Assembly: GCA_023052935.1 (NCBI GenBank)
Contig: CM041292.1
Coordinates: forward strand, 43,732,139-43,796,138
DNA: 64,000 nucleotides
Direction: 5' to 3'
Source: Piezodorus guildinii
Taxonomy: Eukaryota > Arthropoda > Insecta > Hemiptera > Pentatomidae
Shown: piece by piece, positions 1 through 11,544 of the stretch
How positions within the stretch are numbered: position 1 is the first letter of the stretch
Layout: every line of letters begins with the position of its first letter
Translations under genes and position numbers: made by a program
The notes under the pieces: generated by a model
What the model was told of the DNA's origin: nothing
What the model saw: only the letters and a program-made list of their open reading frames with translations
Database searches by the model: none

Positions 1-14
1 ATAATTTATTTTAG

Positions 15-203
15 GAGAGACAAATGGAAAAGTATATGGTTTATCCTGGTAGCGATAACCGACCATCCTTGCTTGCAATGTTAAGAAATGTTTCTTTGAC
101 ATTAGTGGATTACCATCCTTCTGTTCTCTATTCAGAACCTCTGCAGCCTAATACGATTCCTGTTGGTGGTCTGAGCATATCACATGTTGATGAATTACCA
201 AAG
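15..203 (+). CDS. UDP-glycosyltransferase (UGT), internal exon, upstream part of gene lies outside window
   Basis: This exon and those at 1766, 2839 and 4323 join in frame into the C-terminal half of an insect UGT, a membrane enzyme of the ER that moves a sugar from a UDP-sugar to small lipophilic molecules such as xenobiotics, pigments or hormones. The exon opens after a TTTTAG acceptor at 9-14 and ends at AAG|GTATAA, phase 0. It encodes the end of the variable acceptor-binding half: RNVSLTLVDYHPS followed by PNTIPVGGLSI and ending DELPK, the usual region just before the UDP-binding domain. No start codon is expected here, because the signal peptide and N-terminal domain must lie left of position 1. 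UGT family assignment is firm; subfamily and substrate cannot be told. Confidence 0.9.
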
Positions 204-1765
204 GTATAAAAAACACAGAATTACCATTAATTGGCTCTTTAAATCAATGAATTTCATATAAAAAATACTGTACTCTACAGCCCACGAAGGGTCTAGGGTT
301 CAGTACATAAGGGATTGGTACTGTTTCTAGGCCTAACAGATGTGCAAGGAGGTGATTAGGCTGTGATCATGCTCAGCCGCATGTTTTTTTTCTCGATTTT
401 GTGTTACCTCTCATTAAAAGTTGGGTAAGCCCTAGGAGGGTCACCCTACCACGGAGCCATGAAAGGAATGAATGCTTTCGACTATACAGGTGGTGTTATG
501 GATACACTATATAGTAGATGGTGTTAATAGATCTGTGGTTATATGAACATAATTTCCAGTTTTAATTCAATTGGATAACTATTCCTTTTTAGAAAAAAAA
601 AAAAAAAAACCTGTTGCATGCAGCATATGACTCTCTCTTACCTTGATTTTTCAAATCAATTTTAAAGTATTCAATAAACTTAATTCTGAATAAAAACATA
701 ATTTTATATGTTTCAAAAGAAACATTTATTTTAGATTAGATAATATAACAATGGAAATTATATGTAACTATCTATTTTTAGCGAGACTTACCACAAACTC
801 ATGCACACTATTTTACATTATATTTTGAGACTTGGTTATTTAGACTCAAGGGATTTTAAAAAGTGTATTTCCATTAAGAAATTGAATTAAAAAACTTCAT
901 GAATACAATAATTTCCTTTACTAGAGAGAAATGCTTTATTTTATTAACAGTAAATAAAAAAACACACACAAAAAATATATGTTTACACTGTTTACAGATC
1001 GATCAAATGAAATTGGATTATTTTAGTTGAAATTTTATGAATTTCTTTTTATCAATAATTTCCTATATATTACGAGTATTCGAAATTACAAGTATATGTT
1101 AAAATATACTATGTTAAATATTCATTTACAGCACAATCTTTACATTAAAAATGAAAAATAAAATGTGAGAATGCACACCTTAATGACCAAAATTATCAAA
1201 GCAAGATAAAAATTAAGTAAAAACATAAATTATAGAAAAGAAAAAAATTCATGTAGATATGTGAAAGTTAAAAATGAATTACCTTTTGTGGTTTTCTGAT
1301 TTTGTTTTTATACATAATAATATTATTATTATCTAATTAAAATAGTAGGTTTCTATTATCTTCCAAAAAAAAAAAGTTTTTACAAAAAAACTTTAATGAG
1401 TCAACGTAGATAAGATAGATAAGAGGCCAAAGAATATTTGAAGTGAGATGATGGTTGTTCCCTGTGCAATATAATTTTATTTTAAAGACTTTTTTGACAA
1501 CATTTTTAAATTATAAAAATGGATTCTTAACTTGTCAGACAACTCAGTGAGTCCTGATGATGGGGAAGACCCCGAAACATTGACTCATTAAAGTTTTTCT
1601 GTAAAAACTTTTTTTTTGGAGGATAATAGAAACCTAATATTTTAATTACATCAATTTCAATCTTCACTTAGATCTGTTTTTATTATTATAATCATTTAGA
1701 GCATTTAATAATATAAATATTAATTTTTGTGATTAACTAATGTGAATTTTATTTATATGTAACAG
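204..1765 (+). other. UGT intron, about 1.56 kb
   Basis: The intron lies between GT at 204 and AG at 1764-1765. It is AT-rich, with an A-run near 594-610, and holds a MITE at 1336-1646 that is listed separately. A GC-richer stretch at about 280-540 looks like an unclassified repeat insert. I see no coding potential here. Confidence 0.7.
1336..1646. mobile_element. MITE, 311 bp, with about 68-bp terminal inverted repeats
   Basis: The left end (1336-1404) and the reverse complement of the right end (1580-1646) match almost base for base. Both read ATTAAAATA, then TAGGTTTCTATTATC, an A-run, AGTTTTTACA and CTTTAATGAGTCAA. The roughly 175-bp interior has no ORF. It sits wholly inside a UGT intron. 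The shape is that of a non-autonomous DNA transposon or foldback element; no superfamily can be assigned. Just inside the right arm lies a CTGATGA...GAAAC motif, discussed under findings. Confidence 0.8.
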
Positions 1766-1988
1766 GATTTGAAGGATATTATGGATAATGCAAAGAATGG
1801 AGCAGTGTTTTTAAGTTTTGGATCGTTATTTCGAGGTAAAGCATTGGAATCTAAAGTACTTTCTATACTTTTTGAGACTTTTGCTCAATTGGACCAAATA
1901 TTGCTGATGAGATGGCATACAGAGGATGTGCCTAACAAACCAAAGAATGTTATAATAAAAACGTGGATGCCACAACCCAGCATATTAG
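1766..1988 (+). CDS. UDP-glycosyltransferase, exon with start of UDP-sugar binding domain
   Basis: The exon follows the acceptor TAACAG at 1760-1765 and ends at ATTAG|GTAGGT, phase 1. It reads DLKDIMDNAKNG, then AVFLSFGSLFRG and ends KTWMPQPSIL. 'FLSFGS' is the conserved glycine/serine loop at the start of the nucleotide-binding half. 'WMPQ' is the segment whose Trp and Gln contact the uracil and ribose of the UDP-sugar in UGTs. Joining to the next exon makes the split Ala codon of the usual 'ILAHPN' sequence, which confirms both splice sites. Confidence 0.92.
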
Positions 1989-2838
1989 GTAGGTTTTTTT
2001 TAAATTGAAACAAGAATTATATCTATATTTTGATGGTCAACTTCATCGATGTACTAAATAAACTACCGTTGAAATAGATAGATCAGATCAACACATAATT
2101 ATGTTTACTGTGAAAAGTTGGTTGCATTGGCAGCTGCTACTGATTAATTATTTCTGTTTCACTGAATAATAACAACAACTAATAAAGTTTTTTTTTTTCA
2201 GATTCTTGTAATTTATTTTTATCCATGATAAATTATGGATACTATATCAGAACTAAGAAATTATTAAGATAAAATTTTTGTTTTGAACAATTAATATAAT
2301 TTAATCAATAGTATATTATTTAAACAAAAATTTTCATTAATAGATTATATTTAATTAAAAACAATTTTTACTTCTTATAGTAATTTATGTGATAATTTAT
2401 TTTCTTTAAGGAACTTTAAAAAAAATTATCACAAACTTGAATAGTTCTCATTAATCATTATTTGGCCAAATTAATTAGAAAATTTAATATTTTCTCGTTT
2501 AAAAATGGGATAACAGTTCAATAGCTGCCAGCTACCAGAGATGCTACTCCCTAATTCAATAAGTAAATAAATATCATAAGATTAGCCTTCTTAAAACCAA
2601 CCAACAAAAGCTTTACTACCTCTCGTCCTAAATGTTTTAGCATAAATTATTGAAAAATATACTTCAAAGTATTATGCTGATATTATTATCTCTTTAATTC
2701 TTTTCTGCAAAATACTTGATAAGTTTATAAAACTAATCGTTCAATGCCATTTTTCTATTTACATAGAAGGTTTTTATAAAATTGCACATGACCTTTTTCT
2801 CAGAAAATAAATCATAATATAACCTTTTATTGTTACAG
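1989..2838 (+). other. UGT intron, about 0.85 kb
   Basis: The intron is AT-rich, bounded by GTAGGT at 1989 and TTACAG ending at 2838. I see no repeat family shared with the rest of the window and no coding content. Confidence 0.7.
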
Positions 2839-3058
2839 CCCATCCCAACCTTAAGTTGTTTATAACACACGCAGGGCTTCATGGTATCACTGAGGGAGCA
2901 TATTTTGGAATACCTCTTATATGCATGCCATTGTTTTCTGATCAAGGATTTGACTCAAGTTTTGTTGAAAAAGCTGGATTTGGGACTGTTCTTCTCCTAA
3001 AAGATTTCAACAAAGAAAACCTTCTTGCTCATATTAATGAAGTATTAAAAAATCCGAA
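2839..3058 (+). CDS. UDP-glycosyltransferase, exon with UGT signature motif
   Basis: Starting with the last two bases of an Ala codon, the exon encodes HPNLKLFITHAGLHG, continues through TEGAYFGIPLICMPLFSDQ and ends in NEVLKNP. This is the UGT signature that binds the UDP-sugar donor. The terminal Asp-Gln pair of 'FSDQ', which hydrogen-bonds the sugar in UGTs, is present, so the donor site looks functional. The exon ends at CCGAA|GTGAGT, phase 2, and the next exon restores a Lys codon. Confidence 0.95.
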
Positions 3059-4322
3059 GTGAGTTTTTTTTTTCAGATAAATTAGCTTTAGTAAATAATT
3101 AAATAGAATAATATGTAAGTTGATATAGTTTGAACCTTTAAATAAATATGGATAATAATCGTTAATATTTTAAACGATGATGATTCAAAGTCAAAATAAT
3201 TAGAGAAACTCATGGAAAAACCATTATATGTGACAAATATGATACCGTGATGGCCGAAGTGAATGAAGGTGAAGCATGCTTGATCCACCTGATTGAAAGG
3301 ATCAGTTTTCTGCAGGATAATCTTTCCTGTTTGCATTACTAGGTAGAAAAGGACGTGAAACAGAAAAAGAAATACAGATATACATTATGAACCTCCCCTT
3401 AGCACAAACACGTAGATTGATCACCACCCCACAAATCCTCTTTATGCAATGACCAAGATACTTAGTAAACAGCAATTTTTAAGAGTTCACATTTACAAAA
3501 ACTCTTTATCTATACTATTATGCAATAAGGTGATATAGTCACGATCAACCTCAACCACCAGGGTTTTCTCCCATTTAAGGGTACTGACGTTATAGAGGCT
3601 GGGTATACCCCAGGATGGTCCTCTAATTTCAAGTTCAACCCACAACTGAAATAACAGAGTAAATAATTATTTGTGAGAGTAAGATTAGAACCTGAACCCA
3701 GGAGATTGATCCCTCCGTATACCACATGTTTTAAAGCCAATCTTAATTACAGTTGCCACTGTAAAATTTTTTACACCAGCAAAATGGCCAATATTGAACG
3801 ATTGGAGGGTAGTGTTGCAACTGATCTTGTCTAAAGTTTTTTTTGCATAATTTTTGAATGTTCCACTTGATTCTTTAGATTTATGATCCATTTTAAAATA
3901 TTAATCATCCTTCATTTTTAATAGATATAATTAGTTGACCATTGAGAGTTACAGAAAGAAATTAGTAGGGGTGGAAGTCAGTAAAAATAAAAATAGCTTT
4001 AACTGTATATTTTGTTTTTGGTCGTTTGGATCTGCATATGAATAAGGTTGAAAAATTTGAGCTGATAATATACTAGCAAACTATCCTAATGATAATTCCT
4101 GCTGTTCTTTAACATTTTTACAGTATAAATGTTCATTGTTTTTAAAATTATGATTTATAGGTAATTAATTTTCTTTACTTGTAAATAATCTTTAGAAATT
4201 AACATAGGTACTTTTGCTATGTTTTATGCTATTGGAACCATCAATTAAATTTTGTTCAATAAATAAATTTGTCCCTCGTACTTCTTTACTTATATTATTA
4301 GTATAATTTATTTTTATTGCAG
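3059..4322 (+). other. UGT intron, about 1.26 kb, with a possible SINE-like insert
   Basis: The intron runs from GTGAGT at 3059 to the AG at 4321-4322. A less AT-rich block at about 3515-3745 has, on the minus strand, a GGTATACGGAGG...GGGTTCAGGTTC arrangement that loosely resembles pol III A and B boxes. It could be an old SINE, but no second copy is in the window, so this is tentative. The rest is plain AT-rich intron. Confidence 0.5.
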
Positions 4323-4602
4323 ATACAAGAAGGCAGCTGTTGAAAGATCTGCCATTATCAAAGACAAGCCACAGACCGCCTTGGAATCAGCTGTTTATTG
4401 GATAGAGTATATTATAAGGCACAAAGGTGCCAGTCACCTGAGACCAGCGAGGCTACAGCTGTCTCTGTATCAGATCTTAGGGTTGGATATAATTGTCTTT
4501 GTTCTTGTTCTATCTGCCATTTTAGCTCTATTCCTCTATAAAACTGTTTCTTTATTGAAGTCATTCGTAAGTAAGAGAACAATCAAAACTAAAAAAGAAT
4601 GA
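4323..4602 (+). CDS. UDP-glycosyltransferase, terminal exon with membrane anchor
   Basis: The exon follows the TTGCAG acceptor and ends at TGA 4600-4602. The protein reads YKKAAVERSAIIKDKP, then the conserved ESAVYWIEYIIRHKGA and HLRPA. Next comes a hydrophobic span of about 23 residues (ILGLDIIVFVLVLSAILALF), then a Lys/Arg-rich tail ending KTKKE. This is the standard UGT C-terminus: one transmembrane helix and a basic cytosolic tail, with a lysine-rich end typical of ER retention in animal UGTs. The gene's 3' half is intact with no frameshift. No clear AATAAA lies close downstream; candidates appear only beyond 4.8 kb. Confidence 0.93.
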
Positions 4603-5479
4603 TTTCGTAAAAGAATGTATTCACCAAGTTGACCTCACCAAATACCAAGGGTTGATGAAGTGTACAACTTTTCTCTTGCACTTTGTAGAAACTAGTTGTA
4701 TTAGGTGTATATATTTATGTGAAATATATTTTGTCTTTTTTTGTATTGATATATATATATTATATATATTATAAAATATTATATATATATATATATATTA
4801 TATATATATATGTAACTTACAATATTAAAAATTATATAAATTGAGAAGATAATTAAACCTCAGAAGGAAGATAAGAGTAGATAGAAAAATAATGAAATAG
4901 TCTATTATTATTTATTGCCTATGTAGGTTGGTCCACATTGTGGATCTCCATCAGGGTGTCTTGTAGTATTTTGTCTCAATAATACTGTTAAGAAAGGATA
5001 TTGGCATGGGGTAAAGTAATTGATTGATTGTTAGATAAGCATATGAAGTATAGAATTGTTTTTCATGAGTACCTTTACTTTTTTTTACAACCATCCCTAG
5101 CATTAAATTGGTGAGGAGGATATTGAATTGTGAATAAAAGATGTTTCAAATATGAGACAATTGATAAAATATATAGTGAGAGTAGCAAAATTGAAGAATT
5201 TTAGTCAAAGATAAAAATTACCCTTTTTGTGTCACATTTTCGGAAGGCTTCAGGCAGATGATGGCAAAAATATAAGCCTTTTCATTATTAGAATAAGATC
5301 TCAAGCAAATTATAATTTTTGTGATGTGGTGAAATTTAAATTAGGGACAAAGTTATTTCACCATGTTGAGAAAAATATTTTCAAATAGCAGGATTTTATG
5401 TTTTCACAAAAACGATTGAATCATAAATATCCAGTCTAGGATAATTGCTGGAAAAGACAAGCCTCAAATGCAATAAACA
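4603..5479. other. AT-rich 3' flank of the UGT gene
   Basis: The UGT 3' UTR must lie at the start of this stretch, but I cannot place its end. A (TA)n-rich microsatellite spans about 4749-4812. No ORF of note is present. Confidence 0.6.
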
Positions 5480-5850
5480 TAGCTCCAAGAGAAGGAATAT
5501 ACAGCAGCCTAAATATTGTGATATAAATCAAAAAGAGATTTTGTTATTGGGGAGGCAATGTTCAACATTTCCGAAATAAACCCAAGTGCCCAGCCAAAAA
5601 AAGAAAGTGTAATAAATGCCATTTTGCATCAATGTGTAGTAGTAAGTCAAATAAGAAGAGGAATATAGTTAAAACCTTCAGTACGAGAATAGTGATGTAG
5701 TTGAAGGATCTGATCATTTTTATTTCATGTTGAATCACATTCAAAGGATGAAGCCAGTAAAAGAGTGTAATGCTTGTGGAGTGAAACTAAAAATGTTAAT
5801 TTACTCTGAAGCAAGTACAAGTATTCTTGATTGAGAAATATCATATGTTA
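5480..5850 (+). pseudogene. Degenerate retrotransposon gag zinc-knuckle fragment
   Basis: One frame at 5542-5637 reads CYWGGNVQHFRNKPKCPA then KKRKCNKCHFASMC. This has the spacing of the paired knuckles in insect Gypsy-type gag proteins (C-x2-C...H...C, then C-x2-C...H..C), but one Cys has become Gly and residues are missing before the last H. Shortly downstream, near 5785-5845, a broken stretch is where a retropepsin would follow. Stops interrupt all frames. I read it as an old LTR-retrotransposon remnant; clade unknown. Confidence 0.45.
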
Positions 5851-6600
5851 TAAATATGTTCCTGCCCAGACAAAAATTATTACCATTACTACTATTACCA
5901 TACCATTATTACCAATTCCAAAGTTCGGATCCTGGATGTAAACCAATCGATACATAGTCATGAAGGCATTCTGATGCTAATGTAGAGTTAAAAAAAACAA
6001 AAAAAAAAAAAACAGATTAAGAGAAGGATCACCGAAGGAACCGTTGAAGGAAGTGCTTTACCGGTGAAAGCCTCAATCTGCTGGAGTCTCAGAAAACGAG
6101 CACAATAGAGATAAGACTTTATACAAATAATAAATAGATTTTTCATGCACTGATAAAATGGTAGGATAGGTCTACCAGTAGTATATTTAGTACTGTTGCT
6201 TTGTGAAGTGCGCAACATTAATTGTCTGTTTCTGATAAACATAAGTCATAAAATAAAAGTGTTCTACAAGGGAAATCCTACTCTTCAGAAGATGACATCA
6301 AAAGTGGCCTTTTATTGTTCTTCAGGAGTAAGGACAGTGATTTTTGGAAAAAAGGGATAATGGACCTTCCAAGCCGTTGGGAAAGGGTAATCGCTAACGG
6401 TGGTAACTATTTTGTAGATTAAATAAATGAATTTTATGCTGTTCATCAATTTTAATTTTTGTCCTAATTTCTCTACGTACTTTCTGGACAACCCAATAAG
6501 TAAATTATTGACATTCTTAATGATTAATTTATTTTCAGAAAGGGCCAGCATAATATGGTAGACAAATTTAAATTGACTTGACCTGTATATCAATAAACTC
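5851..6600. other. Intergenic stretch before the Gr array
   Basis: I see no gene or repeat I can name. Stretches open on the minus strand (5988-6242 and 6312-6737) have no recognisable protein features, and one of them overlaps the first Gr exon antisense. They are best treated as chance ORFs. Confidence 0.5.
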
Positions 6601-6616
6601 TTAAGTAGACTGTATT

Positions 6617-6630
6617 CAAGTGCCAGTTCT
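6617..6630 (+). promoter_or_regulatory. Initiator-like block upstream of the first Gr exon
   Basis: AAGTGCCAGTTCTAGTAATGACA matches, with one change in the initiator (CCAGTT for TCAGTT), the block AAGTGTCAGTTCTAGTAATGACA found 78 bp before the ATG of later Gr exons. Here it is 75 bp before the ATG. No good TATA match lies 24 bp upstream, so this promoter is less convincing than the others. Confidence 0.4.
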
Positions 6631-6697
6631 AGTAATGACATATCGATGACAGCTAAATGACATTTAGCAGACAAAAGGCTCGTCCATTCGTTCCAAG

Positions 6698-7565
6698 ATG
6701 CGCAGACCCTTCGTTTCATCAATGCTAGATAACCCAATATTTGTTGCTTCTTCTATCTTAGGGATTTTTCCGTTCAGAACGCAGAATGGTCTCTTGAAAT
6801 TGAACAAAATATTGTTATTTTATTCTTGTGTGTTTACGGCCGTTACTTCTTTCATTGGTTGCTTCTCAGTTTCAATAATAGCGGATACGTCTTCCGCAAC
6901 AGCTATCTTGATTACAATCGTCACGTTTTTGCACGTTTTCCAATTCCCTTGCTGCCTCATTTCTATTTTATTCAAGATGAACCTCCTGCGGAAAACCCTC
7001 AATTCTCTACAGCGTTTGATGCTGGTCATTTATAAAGTCAAGTTGGTTAATAGAAAAAGACATAAAGCTATGTTCTTCGCCTTGCTCAATGTTATACACC
7101 CGATCGTCGGCTACGTTGTTCTATTACTCTCTTGGTAATTTGTCCATGTTCCCCATAAGTGTGACAATAAATATTTTATTAATATCATTAGCAACTAGGC
7201 TGTGTTTTTCGCAATTTAGTTCTCTTTTAGGAATAGTTTGCGAATTATACGAAGCTGAAAATACAGTTTTGCGATCAATGAAACGAGCTGTTTACCGCAA
7301 TCGTTATATTAAATTAATAGAAGAATTCATTCACACATCTAACCAAATGACATCAATGACGAAAAACATCAATTCTATATATTCTTTCCAGCTCTTGTTT
7401 CTGGTTTCGACAAGGTATTTAATGTTTGTAGTATTCTTTTTTTTTTTAATACAGAATATTTCAAGATGCATCTCAACAAACGCCATGGGGGACTCTTTTA
7501 TGATGTTATATACCATTTATATTATCTGGACAATATGCCATGCTTCAGAGACAGCATCCAGGAAG
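6698..7565 (+). pseudogene. Gustatory receptor large exon, subfamily 1, one frameshift
   Basis: Conceptually a Gr exon of about 289 residues. From ATG 6698 it reads MRRPFVSSMLDNPIFVASS then ILGIFPFR, the loop leading to the first membrane span. It continues through several hydrophobic segments to the conserved block LGIVCELYEAE, then RAVYRNRYIKLIEEFI, and ends ASRK|GTTGGT at 7565, phase 0. The upstream frame is open but has no ATG back to a TAG at 6665. One extra base near 7131-7133 ends the first frame at 'LLLSW*', while the next frame carries on exactly with 'LGNLSMFPIS'. Gr proteins are seven-pass ligand-gated channels of taste neurons. The last span is missing here and would come from a downstream exon. 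It is either a pseudogene or one sequencing error. Confidence 0.75.
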
Positions 7566-8148
7566 GTTGGTAAACGTTTTCAAATTTGTTCAATTTTAAA
7601 TTTAATCTTAAGATCTTGGGAAATCCTTCTTGATTCTGAAAAGACGTTTGGTCGAATTTCGCACCTGGGACTGATTTAAAAACGTATTCAATTTTTGCAC
7701 TTCATACAGTTTTCTTTAACAATACTTTATATTGCCATAGATTAACTAACCGATCATAACCTTGATGCTCCGTAATTGATTAAATCCGTACGTACGTGAA
7801 AATCCACACCATTCAAACTATTCAAGAAGGTTTTTAATTGAATAACCATCCTCGTGTTGAGCTTCTGAGTGACAAGACTGCGCTGAGTGACAAGACAATG
7901 ACTACATTCACAAATACACTCACATATCACTTGTGAGGTTGAATTATTTACCATGGTAGATTAAATTGTGTTGACAACTCGAATTTAAAAATCTTCAAAA
8001 TCGAAATAATTTTGTTTGGCATATATATATTTAGAAATAGGCAATTTAATAGAGGTAAATAATTATTTTAATATCGGTAAAGGGACAGGAAATAATTTTG
8101 CGATGATTACAGTCATGCACAAGTACATAGGTAGATATACAAACATCC
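7566..8148. other. Intronic stretch after the first Gr exon
   Basis: It begins at the GTTGGT donor. No C-terminal Gr exon with a TYhhhhhQF-like segment is visible in any frame. Otherwise it is unremarkable AT-rich DNA up to the CA repeat. Confidence 0.5.
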
Positions 8149-8152
8149 GCAC

Positions 8153-8188
<36 letters not shown>
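8149..8188. repeat. (CA)n microsatellite
   Basis: About 19 CA/CG dinucleotides followed by a short (TA)n. It lies directly upstream of the Gypsy LTR region and makes reading frames through it meaningless. Confidence 0.95.
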
Positions 8189-8195
<7 letters not shown>

Positions 8196-8365
8196 AGTTA
8201 AGATCGCGAGTATTATGGTATTAGGCCTAATACCAGTTCTATTTATAAACAAGATGCCTTATGTACATATTAAGACGAAATAAAGGCAGTTTAGTTATCA
8301 GTCTATACCAGTGTGTTTCTCGATCTCCCTTCTTTAAATCATACCGAACAGTGCACGTACGTAAC

Positions 8366-8383
8366 TGGTGCCGAAACCCGGGA
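8366..8383 (+). other. Primer-binding site, tRNA-Phe type
   Basis: TGGTGCCGAAACCCGGGA is complementary to the 3' end of animal tRNA-Phe including CCA (...TCCCGGGTTTCGGCACCA). It marks the inner border of the 5' LTR, which must end at about 8364-8365. The outer LTR border cannot be set without a 3' LTR to compare. Confidence 0.7.
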
Positions 8384-8564
8384 TCACGTGATCAGGATTA
8401 GAGACCGTTATTGTTTTATTTATTTATTAATTTTTAATAAATTTATTTATTTATTTAAATCAACTTTAATATTTTTAATTAAAAAAAAAAAGTCATAAAA
8501 AAATCTTTAAAAAAAAAAAAAAAAATATTTTTTTTAAATATCGTTGAGCTAACGTAACTTCAAG

Positions 8565-9590
8565 ATGGCAGAAGCTGTGTTAAAAACCACCGGTTCTGAA
8601 CTTACCAACGAAACCTGAAATACCACCGTTGCCGAGAGATACTCTAGCTGAGGCCCGTGAACACCTTGGCATGGATGAGGGTGCGGGCGGCCACCGCCCA
8701 GGACTTGAGAAAGGCTGTATCCGAGCTGGAGAGATTCAATGGTGAAGTCGGTGAGTTAAACCATTTCTTAAAAGGAGGGAATCGACTGATGGAGAGAATA
8801 GAGGTGAAGATTTCTGAGCGTATGATCGACCTTGGGGACGCTGAATCAATTAAAAAGGACTTAGTGTGCCGGGTCAAAAGGAGTGTACTCAACGTCATTC
8901 AGGCTGACGAAGAAACTCCATGGCCAGTAATAAAGAGAGGTTAAAGAAGGCTTATGGTGGAGGGAGGTGGACGACGGAAGAGGATATATTCCTAATGTTC
9001 AGAGAGGTGAAGCGGCCACGCCAGAGTAACGGGCAATACGCAGCAGAACTTCTAACTCGTTTTAATAAAATCACAGAGAAGATGAGGGAGGTGATAGAAT
9101 TGGCTGGTGTGGAAGCAAGAATGAACTTCTTGTCAACCATCTTGACGGTTCAGTTACCCCGGAAGACAGGAAGAAAGGATGGATGGCCAAGGGATCGCAC
9201 GTTTGTCGAGTGGGCTCAAGAAATGGTTGACACTAGCGCCCGGGAGGAAGAATCACGAATGGAGGTAGAAGATCAGGGATGGTAGCAGGGTAACATCACG
9301 GAAACCCAGAGTTGTGCATACGGCTTGGGGGAGAAGAGAAGCTGACTACGAGAGAAGAGGACGAGATCGACCGAGGGAAGGAGGTTAGTTCTTCGAAAAC
9401 CAAGACCAAACGGAAGAAGAGAAGAACGGCGGTGCCATGGGTGTGGAAAAATCGGACACCTCGTTGCGCAGTGCCCCCACACGAAATGTTTTGAATGTGG
9501 AGCAGAGGGACATATTGCGCGGCAGTGCCCGTATATATTTAGGTGGCGGGATGCACAACAGGCAGAACCCATGGAAGTGAATGCCCAGAA
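8565..9590 (+). pseudogene. Gypsy gag, broken in several frames
   Basis: An ATG at 8565 opens MAEAVLKTTGSELTNET but meets a stop. Homology-like sequence continues in pieces at 8657-8944 and 8920-9285, the second containing GGGRWTTEEDIFLMFREV, capsid-like helical sequence. Two CCHC knuckles, CHGCGKIGHLVAQC (9433-9474) and CFECGAEGHIARQC (9487-9528), form the nucleocapsid. At least two frame changes and an early stop make it non-functional. Confidence 0.8.
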
Positions 9591-9790
9591 GATAAGGCCG
9601 AGAAGTAGAGCGCTCTCAGAGTCTACAAGGACATCAGGATCTTCCGAGACGGAGTGTGAAGAGGAGAGGCAAGGGACTAAAGGAGGCGATGGAGGCAGTT
9701 ACGACCGCAGGAGCGGCAGAAAGGCGAGAACGAGTCGCGGCCTGAGAAGAGTGGCAGGAGTGGGGCGACTGCACGTTAGTCAACTACAGT

Positions 9791-10996
9791 GTGAGGAGCG
9801 GATGCGGCGGTCTGCCCATCATCCGAGTCGCTGGGGTGAGGTGCCTCGTGGACACGGGGAGCTCCAGCACCATCCTGAGTCGAGAGGCTGCGGAGAAGCT
9901 GTGTGACGGCGAGGAAGCGCATCAGATACAGGTATGTGCTTGGAAACTGATCACTCTGGGTGGCCCTTGTGATGTGGTGGGAGAAGCGAGAATGGGCCTA
10001 GATAGGTGGGTCAATAAGGGAGGCCGGTTAACTATACATATAGTGGGGACCATGTCTCGCGATTACGAGGGTATAATTGGTTGTGACCTTCTGGAGAAAC
10101 TAGGATCGCGTATTAGGAACGTGAGTGGGAGGTGGAAAATCCGGATTGGTAAGAGGAGTTACAACTGTCGCAAGCTGGTCGATGGGAAAGGAGCTAGGGT
10201 TGGCGCTATTAATCGTATGGAGGATTGGAGAGAAATGGTACGAAGGGAATACGGCGATGTTTTCTTTGGTGATGGCGAAATTCTAGGGGTTACAGGACTA
10301 ACGGTGAATGAGATTCCATTGAAACGAGAGAGTGTTACCTATGTGAAAGAGAGGAGGTATCCTCAGACGTTAGGGGAACACATCAGAGAGGAGATAGAGG
10401 AGTTGAGGAGGCAAGGAATAATTGTAAATAGTACTTCTCCATTTAATAGTCCCCTGTGGGCTGTTAAAAAGAAAAGTGTGCCGGGTGATGAGAAATATAG
10501 GGTTGTCATTGATTACAGAAAACTCAACGAAAACACTGTAGACGAGCACTATCCGATCCCCAGGTTCGAAGATATTTTGGATCGACTTAGCGGGGCAACG
10601 GTTTTCAGTACACTGGACCTTAAGGCGGGGTACCACCAGATTAGGATGCATCCCAAAGACCAGCACAAAACTGCATTCACTTTTGAAAGAGAGCATTATG
10701 AATTTACGAGAATGCCCTTTGGGTTGAAAAATGCGCCGATCACATTTCAGCGGTTCATGGATGAGTTTCTGCGGGGATTAGACGAGTCATTTTGCCAGGT
10801 GTACATGGACGACCTCCTTGTCTTCAGCAAGTCCGAGAAGTTACACCTAGAACATCTTCGCAGGGTCTTCGAACGGGTGCGTGAGTTTGGATTGAAGTTG
10901 TCAGGAGAGAAGTCAAAGCTTGGTATGCAAGAACTTAATTTTCTGGGACACACCATCTCCAGAGAGGGAGTGAAGCCTGATAGAAGTAAAGTGTAG
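9791..10996 (+). pseudogene. Gypsy pol, protease plus reverse transcriptase part
   Basis: The frame reads LPIIRVAGVRCLVDTGSSST, with the retropepsin active site DTGS near residue 16. It continues to an RT with PFNSPLWAVKKK, YRVVIDYRKLNENT, LDLKAGYHQIRM, FGLKNAP and the catalytic box YMDD (10802-10813), ending near FLGHTIS. It stops at TAG 10994-10996 in the sequence DRSKV*ALQEW, where the family is normally open. That nonsense codon plus a one-base loss about 20 bases later disable the ORF. Confidence 0.9.
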
Positions 10997-11007
10997 GCGC
11001 TTCAAGA

Positions 11008-11544
11008 ATGGCTATCCCTCGTGACGTAAAAGGTATCCGGCGGTTGCTTGGATGCTTAAACTACTACCGGCGCTTTGTTCCTGAAAAGCGGAATACCTCG
11101 TACGATTTACTCAAGAAAGGGAGAAGAATAACTCTGACGCCCCAAATAGAATCTAATGTTCGGAGGTGCGTGTCACTTCTGCAGGAGGAACCGGTTCTGG
11201 CATTCCCCGATTTCTCAAGACAATTCACCATCACAACGGACGCGAGCGAGTACGCATTGGGCGCGGTGCTGCCGCAGGAAGGGGAAGATGGAGATAGACC
11301 TGTTGCGTATGCTAGTAGGCACCTAACCGATACGGAAACGCGATATAGCGCTTTGGAGCGGGAGCTACTCGGCATCGTGTGGGCCATAGATCACTTTAGA
11401 CCATATGTGTACGGAAGAAGATTTCGAATACAAACGGACTATAAACCTCTTCAATGGGTAGCAAAACTGAAAGAATCTTCTGCGAGAATCACAAGATGGA
11501 AAGAGTTTCTAGCCCAATATAATACGGAGATCCTATACAAATAA
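11008..11544 (+). pseudogene. Gypsy pol, RT thumb and start of RNase H
   Basis: This continues the pol ORF in the next frame: IPRDVKGIRRLLGCLNYYRRF, then the RNase H start TDASEYALGAVL, ERELLGIVWAIDHFRPY and TDYKPLQW. It ends at TAA 11542-11544, where similarity is lost. The usual 'DALSR' end of RNase H and the integrase zinc finger are absent, so the element is cut here. Confidence 0.88.

Noticed and set aside
8016..8252. Small ORFs with His-Thr or Val-Cys repeats
   Set aside because: Translations of the CA microsatellite on either strand.
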